Origin: Chitinophaga sp. LS1
GTDB taxonomy: Bacteria; Bacteroidota; Bacteroidia; Chitinophagales; Chitinophagaceae
Direction: 5' to 3'
Assembly: GCF_034274695.1 (NCBI RefSeq)
Contig: NZ_CP128362.1
Location: 6,016,501 to 6,080,500, forward strand
DNA length: 64,000 nt
Below are positions 24,719 to 33,526 of this stretch, one piece after another. The position numbers and the translations under genes are program-made. Numbering within the stretch: the first letter of the stretch is position 1; every line of letters starts with the position of its first letter. Under the pieces are notes generated by a model. It was not told where the DNA came from. It made no database searches and saw nothing but the letters and a program-made list of their open reading frames with translations.

Positions 24719-25491
24719 TAGTGATAACATTCAGCAGGTAAGAACGATGCATCATCCCACAGTCGGGTGATCCTGTAATAAATTTCTACGTCTTTACCAT
24801 AGTTGCTGTTTGTGCGTAACTGCAGGCTATAATTCTTTGTATTTCCTTTCCATCGCAGGCGAAGTCTGTTCCAGAAGAAACCATAGTACGCATCCGTACT
24901 GCGAATGCTATTGCGCCCGTTACCAAAGGCACTCACAGCGATTGCATGCATGATGGCAAACCGGCCTGTATTCTTTATGCCAACCCTTGCCATTACTTCC
25001 ATCGCCTGGCAATTATTGAGACCTATTAGTATATCCTGCCATTTTCCATTGGCGGGTATCGTGCCACAAATATAATTGCCTACACGGCCCTCCATGGCAA
25101 TAAAACCATTGACCTGCAATCGGGTGTTTTCACCACAGGGTGCTCCCAACCCCATACTGCCATTGGAATGTAGGAATACACTATGCGCATCCCGCTTTAC
25201 TTCTTCTGTTTCTGTGGTAAATGCCTGCATGCGCAGGGTCGGGCTGGTGCGCTCATCTTTTTCCATCATGAAAAATGGCGATTGTTCGTTTGTATTGCGG
25301 TAAAAGCTGATCAATTTGTTAGAAGTACCCAACGCCTTTACCTGTAAGCCATTTTCTTCATCTTTTGCAAACCCGTCTTCCTGCTTGTTGATGGCAGAAT
25401 CAATCAGGAAGGCAAAATGGGTTTCAGTAGGTATTTTCCCATTTTTAAAATGCTCTTTCAGCTCTTCTCTGCCTAATGTTTTAGATGCCAT
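24718..25491 (-). CDS. Unrecognised injection-system protein, tail-fibre-like
   Basis: 257 residues, no signal peptide, coded between the two large baseplate genes with tight spacing (7 bases after the upstream gene, TAATG to the next). The first half (SAINKQEDGFAKDEENGLQVK, then SFYRNTNEQSPFF, then LRMQAFTTETEE) has the repetitive beta pattern of trimeric tail-fibre shafts. The second half (LQVNGFIAMEGRVGNYICG, then GKWQDILIGLNNCQAMEVMARVG) looks like a compact C-terminal head domain. In related particles a fibre gene (Afp13/Pvc13) lies in this general area, so a receptor-binding or baseplate-attached role is the best guess. I cannot assign a named family; the functional call is inference. 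Confidence 0.5.
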   Translation of the reverse strand: MASKTLGREELKEHFKNGKIPTETHFAFLIDSAINKQEDGFAKDEENGLQVKALGTSNKLISFYRNTNEQSPFFMMEKDERTSPTLRMQAFTTETEEVKRDAHSVFLHSNGSMGLGAPCGENTRLQVNGFIAMEGRVGNYICGTIPANGKWQDILIGLNNCQAMEVMARVGIKNTGRFAIMHAIAVSAFGNGRNSIRSTDAYYGFFWNRLRLRWKGNTKNYSLQLRTNSNYGKDVEIYYRITRLWDDASFLPAECYH

Positions 25492-25498
25492 AATGTAA

Positions 25499-28400
25499 TT
25501 ATTTTGAGTGAATACTTAATCGTATCATTTCTCCTTCCATATCATTGTTATCTGCTGTATGTCCATAATTGGGCAGCAGCTTTCTGCCTACTATCATCTC
25601 TTCGCCGGTAATCATGCCATTGATGCCGATGGGTGAAGGCTCCCTGTATATTGATTCGCTGATAACATTGATAAGGTGGTGATTGGCGGGGATTAATACA
25701 GCTCCGGGTGTGGAAGGCATGATAAATTCAACATCTTCCAAAGCAGTATCCAGTGCACAATATGTTTTTTCCCCCGTCTTTGGATCCGTTTCTGTAAAAA
25801 AGTGTACTAATGAAAATGCTGTCATATACGTTACATATGGCAGTTTCCTGATAAAGCTGATCAGGTCTGTCAGGTAAATCCTGCTACCGATGCTCAGGTC
25901 CGCATCTTTATCGTAAAGCCATGGGGTAAGGAAGTGATGGATGTCATCCTGCATTCTGTTCAGGTAATAGTTGCTATCATTGTCATAAAAGCGCACATCG
26001 CAGATCACCTTTACTCTCTCGTATACCGGATTGTGTACGGCTACTTCCATATAAGGCGGCATCAGACTTTTTACATAATCACGGATGCTGTAGAGTGTGG
26101 CCAGGTCAGTTCTGGGCTCAGGCATTTCCATTCCTTTCTGTAGTCGGGGTACCACGATCAGTTGCAGGTCTGGCCCTGTATCTTCATGATTCGAGATATA
26201 CTTGGCAATGAGAATATCCGGGAAGGCTTCCAGTACCATTTGAATAATGTCTACGCCTAATACTGGTCTGTTCTTATGCCGGAGCCTTTCGCTCACACGT
26301 ACATAATACTCTTCCTTTGTTTCAGCTGGTCTGCCACCAAAGGAAGGAAAGAGCTGGTAGACCTGCTGTATACCTCTCACTTCTTTCTGCAGGCTTTTGA
26401 TAGATAAGGGGGGAAGACTAGTGCTTATCGCAGTGTCTGCCTGTTCCCTTCTCACAATACCTGCATTGAGAAAGATGCCTTTCACCATTGGTCGTGTGGC
26501 AGGAGCTTCGGCACAGGACAACCGCAGCCATTGAATACCGGGTTCCAGACGGGTATGGCCGCCGGCATCCAGCATCGGCATTTTTAATACAATGATGCCA
26601 CTCCGGATAAAGCTTTGTGTACTATCCGCCAGTATATGCTGTTGCTCCAGTGGCAACCACTTGTCATTATGCAGATAGCTCCATTGATAGCTTTGCAGTG
26701 TGCCGGTGGTGTCGGAATAATATTTTTCTTCCAGCTGAAATAAGAACGAAAGGATTTCCTGTTGTTTTACCTTTTCCAGCCCGATATATAAATTCGCTGC
26801 ATGTTCAACTTCAGGCAGCAAAGTAAATTCTGATTCATTTGCCTGCGGATATGCCAGCCTGTACCCAAAAGGATAGATATGTAACAATGCCGTACGCCGA
26901 TTCACATCTTCCACCAGTTCTGGTTTGAACACTTCTGTATGTTCCAGGTCATACTCCACTGTGATAGATTTCACAATGGGAATATATGGTGGATTTGGGA
27001 TCCGGCGCTTTTTGGCCCATTTATTCGCATTGTGGGTTACAACTTCCGGGAATAGCTGCGTATACAGGCGATGCCCGAAAGCATCTGGTGGTCCTGTGAG
27101 TTCCAGTCTCACCACGCCATCTTCGTAGTAACTACTTTTCCGGGGACTGTTATTGAAATTTATTCTGAGAAAATCGATATGCCGGATGTCTGTTTTTTCT
27201 GACAATTTCTTATCCTGTCCTAATTTGAACAGGTGAAATTGTTGCCGCTTTTCTTTTGCAGGCAGAAAGACGCCATCCCGCATATTGCTTAGGCTTACCT
27301 GGAAAGCATCGTTCGTTATGCCTGCATTATAATCTGCATACCAGTTATCAAAGCCGCCTTCTACAGCAGGCAGGTCCAGCCATTCCAGCTGCAGGGTAAA
27401 CTGTTTCGTATAACGGTTAAAGATATTCGCATTTGTGATCTGCAGGTAGCTGCCGACAGTAGGGGCTGGTCCAAATAACTGAAATGGATTCGCCGCACTC
27501 AACGGACCTACATTATTCTGCAACTGCACCGACCTGAATCCTTTTACTTTTGCATGGATAGTGACCCTGTCCAGTTTCATGTATTGCAGGTAAGAATAGG
27601 GATGATGGAAGCTGCTGTTATTGAGCTCGATCTTTACCATCGGGTGTACGATCTGGTACTTTTCGCCATGCAGTTTTGGATTGTATGCAACAGCGGGAGG
27701 AGCCGTCATACCTATTGTATAAGAAATCTGTATACTATCTGTTGTAAACCTTGCTGTATATTCCTTTATCAAAAGCCATCCTTCCGGCCCGGTATAATAG
27801 ATCTGGAATGCGGAGGAGAGCAGTTCCCATTTTAACACATCTTCCTTTCTGTTCATCAAAACAGAGAGATTGGAAATATAGCTATTGAGCTTTTCAAAAC
27901 TTGCTGGTGTACCATATAAATGAATCGTCACTGTTCTGGCACCTTCTTCGAGGCATAATACCGGTGATGCCAGTATGAAACCCATAGACATGATATCCAT
28001 GGTCCGGTTATTGTCACCCAGTTCTGCCTGTTCTTCACCCAGCATAGGCCATGACTGTACAGGAGGTGCATCCGGCAAATATGCGGCCGCAGTTGGAATG
28101 GTCTGCTTCTTCATATATAACTGTGTTTCTACCATATCCTGTTGCGCATCGTCACGAGCCCTTATCTGTTTGTGATGACCAACAAACACGGTTCGCAGGG
28201 CGACCAGCCTGGTCTGCGATACGGGTATTTTGAACAACAGGCGGAATAGCACAGGGGGCTTCCCCTTCACGAGTTCCGCAGGGAACAAGGTATTTTCCGG
28301 CAATACCTGATTAGGGGCATTGGGCATGGGCACTATCAGCACATGTACAACATCCGGTTCTGCGTTTTTAAAAGGAATGCCGAGTACCGTCGTATAGTAA

Positions 28401-29197
28401 TATTCAAGATGCCGAGCTGTGAGTCCGTTGATCTGTTGCTGCAGTTGTTTGTATAATTCAAGAAATGCGAGCAACAGCCCGATATGCGGATGGTGCTGAT
28501 GTTCTGGTTCCAGCAATTTCAATTGCCGGTTGGCGGCGCTGGTCACCTGATAGAACGTGGCACGAAGGCGGTTGTAGATTTCATTCAGGGATTCATAACC
28601 CAGAAAGGTACCGGGATGTGGATACTGTGCAGCCCGTTGTGCACTTCTGGCGAATTGTCCTGACGGATCGACGGTATGTAAGGTCGTCCCTGGCTGAAAG
28701 AGCGCCAGTGCCTGGGTTTCGTAACTCAACAGATGGTACACATCGAGTTCCACACTGTCCATCACCTGATCAATGTAATTCCAGAAGGCCGCCGCTGTAT
28801 CTGCTGTTCTGGCCAGTTGCAGCTGATGGCCCAGTAAGATGGCGATGGTATATAACAGATCAAACAGGGCTGTCAATCCTTCCCTTAGTTGTTCTTCATT
28901 GCCTGCTTTTTCAAGTCCCTGCCGAATGTCCTGTTGTACGGTCTGATAAGCGCCAAAATCTAATCGTGCGATATATTGTAAAACAACCCGCAGGTCACCC
29001 TGCAGAAATTCCTGCCAGTGACCATCTGGTTCGTTCTTTAGGTTATAATAACGGATCTGTTTTGAAAGCTCCACCAGCTGCATGAGCAGGTCTGCGGGAC
29101 TGCGGTCATCGATCTTTACATACGATGGATGCAAGGCGGGCAGGTAACGCTCTGACTGAGTAACCCCATCTCTGATATAGTCAAAGAGATGCTTCAT
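25499..29197 (-). CDS. Large baseplate J/gp47-like protein of the contractile injection system
   Basis: 1232-residue protein, the largest in the locus. The N-terminal region is helical (MKHLFDYIRDGVTQSERYLPALHP). The baseplate-J-like part is clearest at about residues 950-1150: EEYYVRVSERLRHKNRPVLG, then VLEAFPDILIAKYISNHED, then IVVPRLQKGMEMPEPRTDLA, and LYSIRDYVKSLMPPYMEVAVHNPVYERV. These are the core of gp6/J-type wedge proteins. Its start overlaps the gp25-like gene stop by 4 bases (ATGA). It probably forms the baseplate ring around the spike. It corresponds to Afp11 or Afp12; the length exceeds the usual family size, with added beta domains in the middle. Confidence 0.85.
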   Translation of the reverse strand: MKHLFDYIRDGVTQSERYLPALHPSYVKIDDRSPADLLMQLVELSKQIRYYNLKNEPDGHWQEFLQGDLRVVLQYIARLDFGAYQTVQQDIRQGLEKAGNEEQLREGLTALFDLLYTIAILLGHQLQLARTADTAAAFWNYIDQVMDSVELDVYHLLSYETQALALFQPGTTLHTVDPSGQFARSAQRAAQYPHPGTFLGYESLNEIYNRLRATFYQVTSAANRQLKLLEPEHQHHPHIGLLLAFLELYKQLQQQINGLTARHLEYYYTTVLGIPFKNAEPDVVHVLIVPMPNAPNQVLPENTLFPAELVKGKPPVLFRLLFKIPVSQTRLVALRTVFVGHHKQIRARDDAQQDMVETQLYMKKQTIPTAAAYLPDAPPVQSWPMLGEEQAELGDNNRTMDIMSMGFILASPVLCLEEGARTVTIHLYGTPASFEKLNSYISNLSVLMNRKEDVLKWELLSSAFQIYYTGPEGWLLIKEYTARFTTDSIQISYTIGMTAPPAVAYNPKLHGEKYQIVHPMVKIELNNSSFHHPYSYLQYMKLDRVTIHAKVKGFRSVQLQNNVGPLSAANPFQLFGPAPTVGSYLQITNANIFNRYTKQFTLQLEWLDLPAVEGGFDNWYADYNAGITNDAFQVSLSNMRDGVFLPAKEKRQQFHLFKLGQDKKLSEKTDIRHIDFLRINFNNSPRKSSYYEDGVVRLELTGPPDAFGHRLYTQLFPEVVTHNANKWAKKRRIPNPPYIPIVKSITVEYDLEHTEVFKPELVEDVNRRTALLHIYPFGYRLAYPQANESEFTLLPEVEHAANLYIGLEKVKQQEILSFLFQLEEKYYSDTTGTLQSYQWSYLHNDKWLPLEQQHILADSTQSFIRSGIIVLKMPMLDAGGHTRLEPGIQWLRLSCAEAPATRPMVKGIFLNAGIVRREQADTAISTSLPPLSIKSLQKEVRGIQQVYQLFPSFGGRPAETKEEYYVRVSERLRHKNRPVLGVDIIQMVLEAFPDILIAKYISNHEDTGPDLQLIVVPRLQKGMEMPEPRTDLATLYSIRDYVKSLMPPYMEVAVHNPVYERVKVICDVRFYDNDSNYYLNRMQDDIHHFLTPWLYDKDADLSIGSRIYLTDLISFIRKLPYVTYMTAFSLVHFFTETDPKTGEKTYCALDTALEDVEFIMPSTPGAVLIPANHHLINVISESIYREPSPIGINGMITGEEMIVGRKLLPNYGHTADNNDMEGEMIRLSIHSK

Positions 29198-29604
29198 GTA
29201 AGACTTGTACCCTCCAGGAAGTAAAACGGATATACCAGATTATGCCTGGTATTGGTAATGATGACCGTATAATTCAATTGAATGTGCAGTATTCCTTTCA
29301 ACTCATCTCTGCTCAGCAATTCAATATTGACGTCTTTCACTCTTGGTTCATAATTCAGGAGTGCGTAGTAGATCATATGCTTCATTTCGCCCATCAGGGA
29401 AGAAGCAAAATTTTCGAAGACCAGCTTATTCAGATCACAGCCAAAGGTGGGTTGCATCAGTCGTTCGCCGGGAATGGTACTGAGAATGATGCGAATGCTT
29501 TCTTCGATATCAGCAATATCGGATACCATAATGGCGGTGCGGCCTACCTTGTCAAAAGAAGGCGGGAAGCTCCAGCCTGTACCTAAGAATGATTGTATAT
29601 CCAT
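29194..29604 (-). CDS. gp25/GPW-like baseplate protein (Afp9/Pvc9 type)
   Basis: 136-residue protein with the gp25-like lysozyme-fold pattern: IESIRIILSTIPGERLMQPTFGCDL-type segment (D-I-E-E-S-I-R at residues 33-39, R-L-M-Q-P-T-F-G-C near 48-56), then YYALLNYEPRVKDVNI. The GERLMxPxFG signature is typical of gp25/GPW wedge proteins, which link sheath and baseplate. A good Shine-Dalgarno (AGGAGGA, minus strand at 29615-29609) stands 4 bases before the start, unusual in this window where such sites are weak. It overlaps the next gene by 4 bases. Confidence 0.92.
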   Translation of the reverse strand: MDIQSFLGTGWSFPPSFDKVGRTAIMVSDIADIEESIRIILSTIPGERLMQPTFGCDLNKLVFENFASSLMGEMKHMIYYALLNYEPRVKDVNIELLSRDELKGILHIQLNYTVIITNTRHNLVYPFYFLEGTSLT

Positions 29605-29605
29605 G

Positions 29606-29908
29606 TTATCCTCCTATTAATACGGTTGGACATCCTATTACAATTGAACCACCGTGTGCGGTGCTGTCGCCCATTCTGGCTGCAGGTTTGCCACCTATCA
29701 TGACGGTAGCGGAACCTTTCACAATGGTATCCGGCGGACCGGTACATACGCAAATATCGCCCAGTACAGCGGCCGGCATTTTGCCAATGAGCACTGTCGG
29801 CATACCCGGACCAGTTATAGGGCCACCTACGTGTGGTATTGGTGGCAGGCCCGGTGTTACCATCGGGCATACATGCATATCGGTGAGTCTGGCTGCGGGA
29901 GTTCCCAT
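29606..29908 (-). CDS. PAAR-repeat spike-tip protein (Pvc10-like)
   Basis: 100-residue protein made almost wholly of PAAR-type repeats: PAARLTDMHVC at the N-terminus, GKMPAAVLGDICVC in the middle, GGKPAARMGDSTAHGG, ending in GCPTVLIGG. PAAR proteins fold into a cone that sharpens the VgrG-type spike, often with a bound metal held by His and Cys; His and Cys residues occur in suitable places. No effector extension is attached, so it is a plain tip. Coded between the spike and gp25 genes. Confidence 0.92.
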   Translation of the reverse strand: MGTPAARLTDMHVCPMVTPGLPPIPHVGGPITGPGMPTVLIGKMPAAVLGDICVCTGPPDTIVKGSATVMIGGKPAARMGDSTAHGGSIVIGCPTVLIGG

Positions 29909-29920
29909 GTTGTTATTATT

Positions 29921-31732
29921 TTAGTTAATCATCACCATACCGCCTTTGATCACGGTTTGACCGGAAGCAGAAAGTTCTGCAGAGGCGTTGCCCTGCGCGG
30001 TAAAACCTACCTGTGCCGTTTGCTTAATATTCATACCATTGAGTTCCAGGTCTTGCGTGGCTTTGCCAGTCAGCTTTTGCGTAGCTTCCATTGTAATGTT
30101 CCCGGTTGCCTTGAGCACGATGTCTTTTGCACTGTTAAGGGTTATACCGCTATCATCCAGTTTGATACTGTTGCTGTTCTGATCCTGCAGCGTAATACTT
30201 TTGCCTTCATCGCTGATGGTAATGGAATTATTACCGGGGGTGGTTATTTTGATGATCTTTTTATCATCATCAAAATTCACCTGCAACTGGCTCCTCGTGT
30301 AGAGGGCTTTGATGTTATTTTTTTCATCTGCCTGTGATAAAGGGGGTGTATTTGCTTTTCCATACAGCGAGCCCAATATGATGGGATAGCGGGCATCGTT
30401 TTCCAAGAAACCCAGTATCACTTCATCACCGACCTCCGGACAAAACACCGCACCGGCGCCTGATGTGGCGTAGTAATTAGCGAGTCTTGCCCAGATGCCT
30501 TTTTGTTCTGCATAGGCAGATACCGGTTTTACCTGCACCCGGTAGGTGGAACCCGGATCTGCGGAGATCTTAACCACCGTGGCCAGTTGCAGACCATGAA
30601 TAGGCGGTACCTGGCCATTTGCATTGCTGTAGGAATATTGTTCTTTATCGTATATAGGTTTTTCTGAGAAACCAAAACCTACGGTTGTAGTCCATTCTCC
30701 TTCTTCCATGGTATGCCTGACCATGCTTACGTATGCATTGCCATTGAAGCGTGCACCTACTCCATTGAGTGTAATCATATCGCCAGGTTTTACTGTGCCA
30801 TTGCCAATAAAAGAAACCTGCCCTTTTACAGCGCTCATACGCATACGCAGGAGCAGATTGTCTGCCCAGGTCTTCAGGTCTGCCTGTACCAGCGGAACAG
30901 TGGAGGTGACCTGGAAGGCCGTCTGATCCAGTTTGCCGGATAATGACGTGGCTGTTTGATTGCCAGGTGTAGTCACAGTCGGCTCTGTAGCATCGGCTGT
31001 GATCAATGCCAGTGTGCCGGGATCCCAGGCGGCTGTTTGTAAAGAAGGCGGTTGTTTTTCAGCACTCACTTCTCCTTTGAAGTCAATGATGGAATCGCCC
31101 ATAACAATGCTAAGTACGGGGTCTGTACTAAAATCAGGCAGCCCTACCGTGATATCATCGTCATACATGGTAGTAACGAAACCATTGAATGCCGCTCTTG
31201 TGAGCAGGAAATCCCAGTCTGTCGACATCTTCTGAAATACGGTTTCCAGTTGCGAACTGGTGCTGGTCACGGTGGCAGTTAAACTATAATTACCTGCGAG
31301 TTTGCTCATGATGGCACTATCTGTCATAGCGTCAAATTCACATTCCTTCCTGTTGTATGTCATCTTCACGGCCTTGTGCCTGCAGGTCACGATCAGTTTG
31401 GTTCCACCTTCTGCACTGGCTGTGATAGCCTGTTTTACGATCACTCCTTTGAAGATACCTGTTTGCTCACCTGTACCATAGCCTGCAGAAATAGCGATCT
31501 CATTACCTGGAATGAAATCATCTCCCTCACTGATGGGAAAATTACCTGCATCGCCTTCCGTATCTTCATTCAGCCCCTCGGCAATCACGATTTCTGCGTA
31601 TGAGATACGGTTCACTTCATGCACGATTTGTATAGATACAATAGGATATTTTTCCTCCACCGGGTTGTCTGCAACAGCAACGGTGAAGGTGAAATTGACG
31701 TCCTGTATATTTGCGGGTGATGAAGCCGGCAT
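29921..31732 (-). CDS. VgrG/gp5-like spike protein (Afp8/Pvc8 type)
   Basis: 603-residue spike. The first 370 residues form the gp27-like hub (PVEEKYPIVSIQIVHEVNRI; IFKGVIVKQAITASAEGG). An OB-fold follows at about 370-460 (IHGLQLATVVKISADPGS; PEVGDEVILGFLENDARYP; ILGSLYGKANTPP). The C-terminus is a beta-helix needle of short repeats (ITISDEGKSITLQDQNSNSI; DIVLKATGNITMEATQKL). No catalytic domain is added at the end. The gene starts directly after the stop of the LysM-type gene with no gap. It forms the trimeric spike under the tube and carries the PAAR tip. Confidence 0.93.
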   Translation of the reverse strand: MPASSPANIQDVNFTFTVAVADNPVEEKYPIVSIQIVHEVNRISYAEIVIAEGLNEDTEGDAGNFPISEGDDFIPGNEIAISAGYGTGEQTGIFKGVIVKQAITASAEGGTKLIVTCRHKAVKMTYNRKECEFDAMTDSAIMSKLAGNYSLTATVTSTSSQLETVFQKMSTDWDFLLTRAAFNGFVTTMYDDDITVGLPDFSTDPVLSIVMGDSIIDFKGEVSAEKQPPSLQTAAWDPGTLALITADATEPTVTTPGNQTATSLSGKLDQTAFQVTSTVPLVQADLKTWADNLLLRMRMSAVKGQVSFIGNGTVKPGDMITLNGVGARFNGNAYVSMVRHTMEEGEWTTTVGFGFSEKPIYDKEQYSYSNANGQVPPIHGLQLATVVKISADPGSTYRVQVKPVSAYAEQKGIWARLANYYATSGAGAVFCPEVGDEVILGFLENDARYPIILGSLYGKANTPPLSQADEKNNIKALYTRSQLQVNFDDDKKIIKITTPGNNSITISDEGKSITLQDQNSNSIKLDDSGITLNSAKDIVLKATGNITMEATQKLTGKATQDLELNGMNIKQTAQVGFTAQGNASAELSASGQTVIKGGMVMIN

Positions 31733-32401
31733 TTAGATCTTTTTAAGTGGTGGAAAATACAACTGATCACCTGGGCGGATGGCATGCACACTGTTCAGGT
31801 TATTGAACCGTGCGACCTCTATGTAAAAAGAAGAATTGCCATAAATACGGTATGCCATCAGGGGCAGTGTATCTCCTGCCCTGACGGTAAGTATATGTGT
31901 AAGATCCGGAGAGTTTTTGCCTGCTTCCTTGTTCTTGGTCAGAAAGTCTTTCGTTTCTGCCAGTCTGAGTTTCGCCTCTGCACGGAGGGTAGCGCCACCG
32001 GAATCGAATAATTTATAGTTAATGGTGAGGCCTTCACTGACACCAGTGACCAGCACATCACCCCATATTATTTTCAGGTAGTGACGGTGATGGAGATTTC
32101 CATCATAACGGGATACCACATCACTGAGTTTGTCGATATAATCATCAACAGATCTGATGCCGTCAGGAAACGGTATCACACCTGTGCCATCAATCACCAG
32201 GCTCAGTTCAAACCTGGCAGCACTGCTTTTGAATGTTTTAGTATCCTTGCTCTTATTCATTTCCTCACTGCTCTTATAATCCGTCATATAGCTTTTGGAA
32301 AAGCTGGCAGGATTGATCATGGCATAGATAGATTTGCCCACAGATTGCGTACAGGCCATATCACTGTACGCCTCTATTTTTAGTTTGGTCAGTTGTGGCA
32401 T
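31733..32401 (-). CDS. Tube-to-baseplate adaptor with C-terminal LysM-like domain (Afp7/Pvc7 type)
   Basis: 222-residue protein. The N-terminal portion (LTKLKIEAYSDMACTQ; KSIYAMINPASFSKSYMTDY) matches the CIS tube-protein N-terminal family. The last 50 residues form a LysM-like domain (TVRAGDTLPLMAYRIYGNSS; SVHAIRPGDQLYFPP), as in phage gp53-like baseplate proteins. This layout is typical of Afp7/Pvc7, which connects the tube and spike to the baseplate. LysM here is a structural fold and does not imply peptidoglycan binding. Confidence 0.88.
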   Translation of the reverse strand: MPQLTKLKIEAYSDMACTQSVGKSIYAMINPASFSKSYMTDYKSSEEMNKSKDTKTFKSSAARFELSLVIDGTGVIPFPDGIRSVDDYIDKLSDVVSRYDGNLHHRHYLKIIWGDVLVTGVSEGLTINYKLFDSGGATLRAEAKLRLAETKDFLTKNKEAGKNSPDLTHILTVRAGDTLPLMAYRIYGNSSFYIEVARFNNLNSVHAIRPGDQLYFPPLKKI

Positions 32402-32411
32402 TGTGCGTCGT

Positions 32412-32582
32412 TTATCTGTCTTCAGCGCTGGTTTTCAAACCTGCTTTTAATTGTTGCATACACTCCTTTACAATCTTATCCTTCAGTTGGCGGATCAGGG
32501 CTGCATCCGGTACTTCCAGTCTGGGTGTCTGACCTGAGGTAATGGTGACTTTGATGACCAGTTCACGTATTTCAAGCGCCAT
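32412..32582 (-). CDS. Small DUF5908-type protein of the injection system (Pvc6 position)
   Basis: 56-residue protein read directly from the bases: it begins MALEIRELVIKVTITSG, continues through PRLEVPDAALIRQLKDKIV and ends KTSAEDR. The first strand-like part followed by a helix rich in Lys and Gln matches the short DUF5908 proteins that sit between tube and LysM-type genes in Bacteroidota injection loci, equivalent in place to Afp6/Pvc6. It starts 2 bases after the upstream tube gene stop and ends 10 bases before the next gene. Role unknown. It is easily missed because of its length. Confidence 0.75.
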   Translation of the reverse strand: MALEIRELVIKVTITSGQTPRLEVPDAALIRQLKDKIVKECMQQLKAGLKTSAEDR

Positions 32583-32584
32583 GG

Positions 32585-33037
32585 TTACAAGGTTTTTTCG
32601 AAGAAATCATAAGCGAGTTCCAGTGTTTCAATCACGATTTGTCCTTCTTTGGCAGTGAGGCCGCTATAATCCAGTTTTACGGCATATGCATTGAAGAATG
32701 ACCAGATAGCGATGGGCATAGCATTCTCTTCCAGCAGTTGTACAATGATGGTTTTCGGTTTGATGGAAAATTCATTGATGCATTGCTGTGCCCATAGTAT
32801 GAGCGGAGATTCGATGACCATGCCCCGCTTCAGTACCAGGTTGCCGTATTTGGGAGGAGAAGGGAGCCGGTGGGTGAACCGGTTCTCTCCTCCTTCCTTT
32901 ACTTCTTCGGGCGAAATAGATACAGAAAGGCCGTTTACTTCCATGAAGTTGCCTTCCTGCATACCAAAGATGCCTACGAATGCCACCTTGAAAAAAAAGC
33001 CCGTAGGCGGATAATAAGTGGTGTTGGGAAACGGCAT
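32585..33037 (-). CDS. Inner tube protein 2 of the contractile injection system (Afp5/Pvc5 type)
   Basis: 150-residue tail-tube protein of the gp19/Hcp-like fold: PTGFFFKVAFVGIFGMQEGN at the N-terminus, VNGLSVSISPEEVKEGGEN, LVLKRGMVIESPLILWAQQC, and ending in TLELAYDFFEKTL. It differs enough from the neighbouring tube gene to suggest a distinct role, probably the ring nearest the baseplate as proposed for Afp5/Pvc5. It follows the first tube gene by 6 bases. Confidence 0.9.
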   Translation of the reverse strand: MPFPNTTYYPPTGFFFKVAFVGIFGMQEGNFMEVNGLSVSISPEEVKEGGENRFTHRLPSPPKYGNLVLKRGMVIESPLILWAQQCINEFSIKPKTIIVQLLEENAMPIAIWSFFNAYAVKLDYSGLTAKEGQIVIETLELAYDFFEKTL

Positions 33038-33043
33038 AATTTA

Positions 33044-33496
33044 TCAACTTGGAGCTAAACCTTCGTGAGCCACTTCCATAGTTTCTACGGCCACTTCGTT
33101 CGCATCAGATTTCATGTCTGTCACCGTAATCTTTGATGGGAAGGCATTTTTCAATGTCCAGCTCATCGCTACCTGCTGACCTTCGTCCAGCAGACTGATA
33201 ACGATGCTGGAGCGTTTGTAGGTGTTCATCTTGATAGCGCTGTATTTGTCCCACAGAGCTTTGTCACCTTTGAAGATGCCTTTCTTCAGGGTAATGTTTG
33301 AGAACTTCTGTATACCCGGCATTTTCACTGTGGAGTATACAGGGCTACTGCCACCTCTGTATTCGATGATCTGTGTTTCGGACGATAACCCAGTGACTTC
33401 CTGGAAAATCAGTTCTGCGCCGTCCCACATCACCTTGAAGGAGAATTTGACCAAAGGCCACACCGTCTGTGACTGTGCTGATCCGTCATCTGCCAT
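33044..33496 (-). CDS. Inner tube protein 1 of the contractile injection system (Afp1/Pvc1 type)
   Basis: 150-residue tail-tube protein: WPLVKFSFKVMWDGAELIFQ, VTGLSSETQIIEYRGGSS, NITLKKGIFKGDKALWDKYS, ALKNAFPSKITVT-type segment (W-T-L-K-N-A-F-P near residue 118), and a terminal VETMEVAHEGLAPS. The QEVTGLSxExxxIEYRGG motif is characteristic of the major tube subunit. It lies directly downstream of the sheath gene, as expected for the main tube component. Confidence 0.93.
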   Translation of the reverse strand: MADDGSAQSQTVWPLVKFSFKVMWDGAELIFQEVTGLSSETQIIEYRGGSSPVYSTVKMPGIQKFSNITLKKGIFKGDKALWDKYSAIKMNTYKRSSIVISLLDEGQQVAMSWTLKNAFPSKITVTDMKSDANEVAVETMEVAHEGLAPS

Positions 33497-33526
33497 TTTA
33501 TAATGATTTTAGGGGGTGAAAAAATA

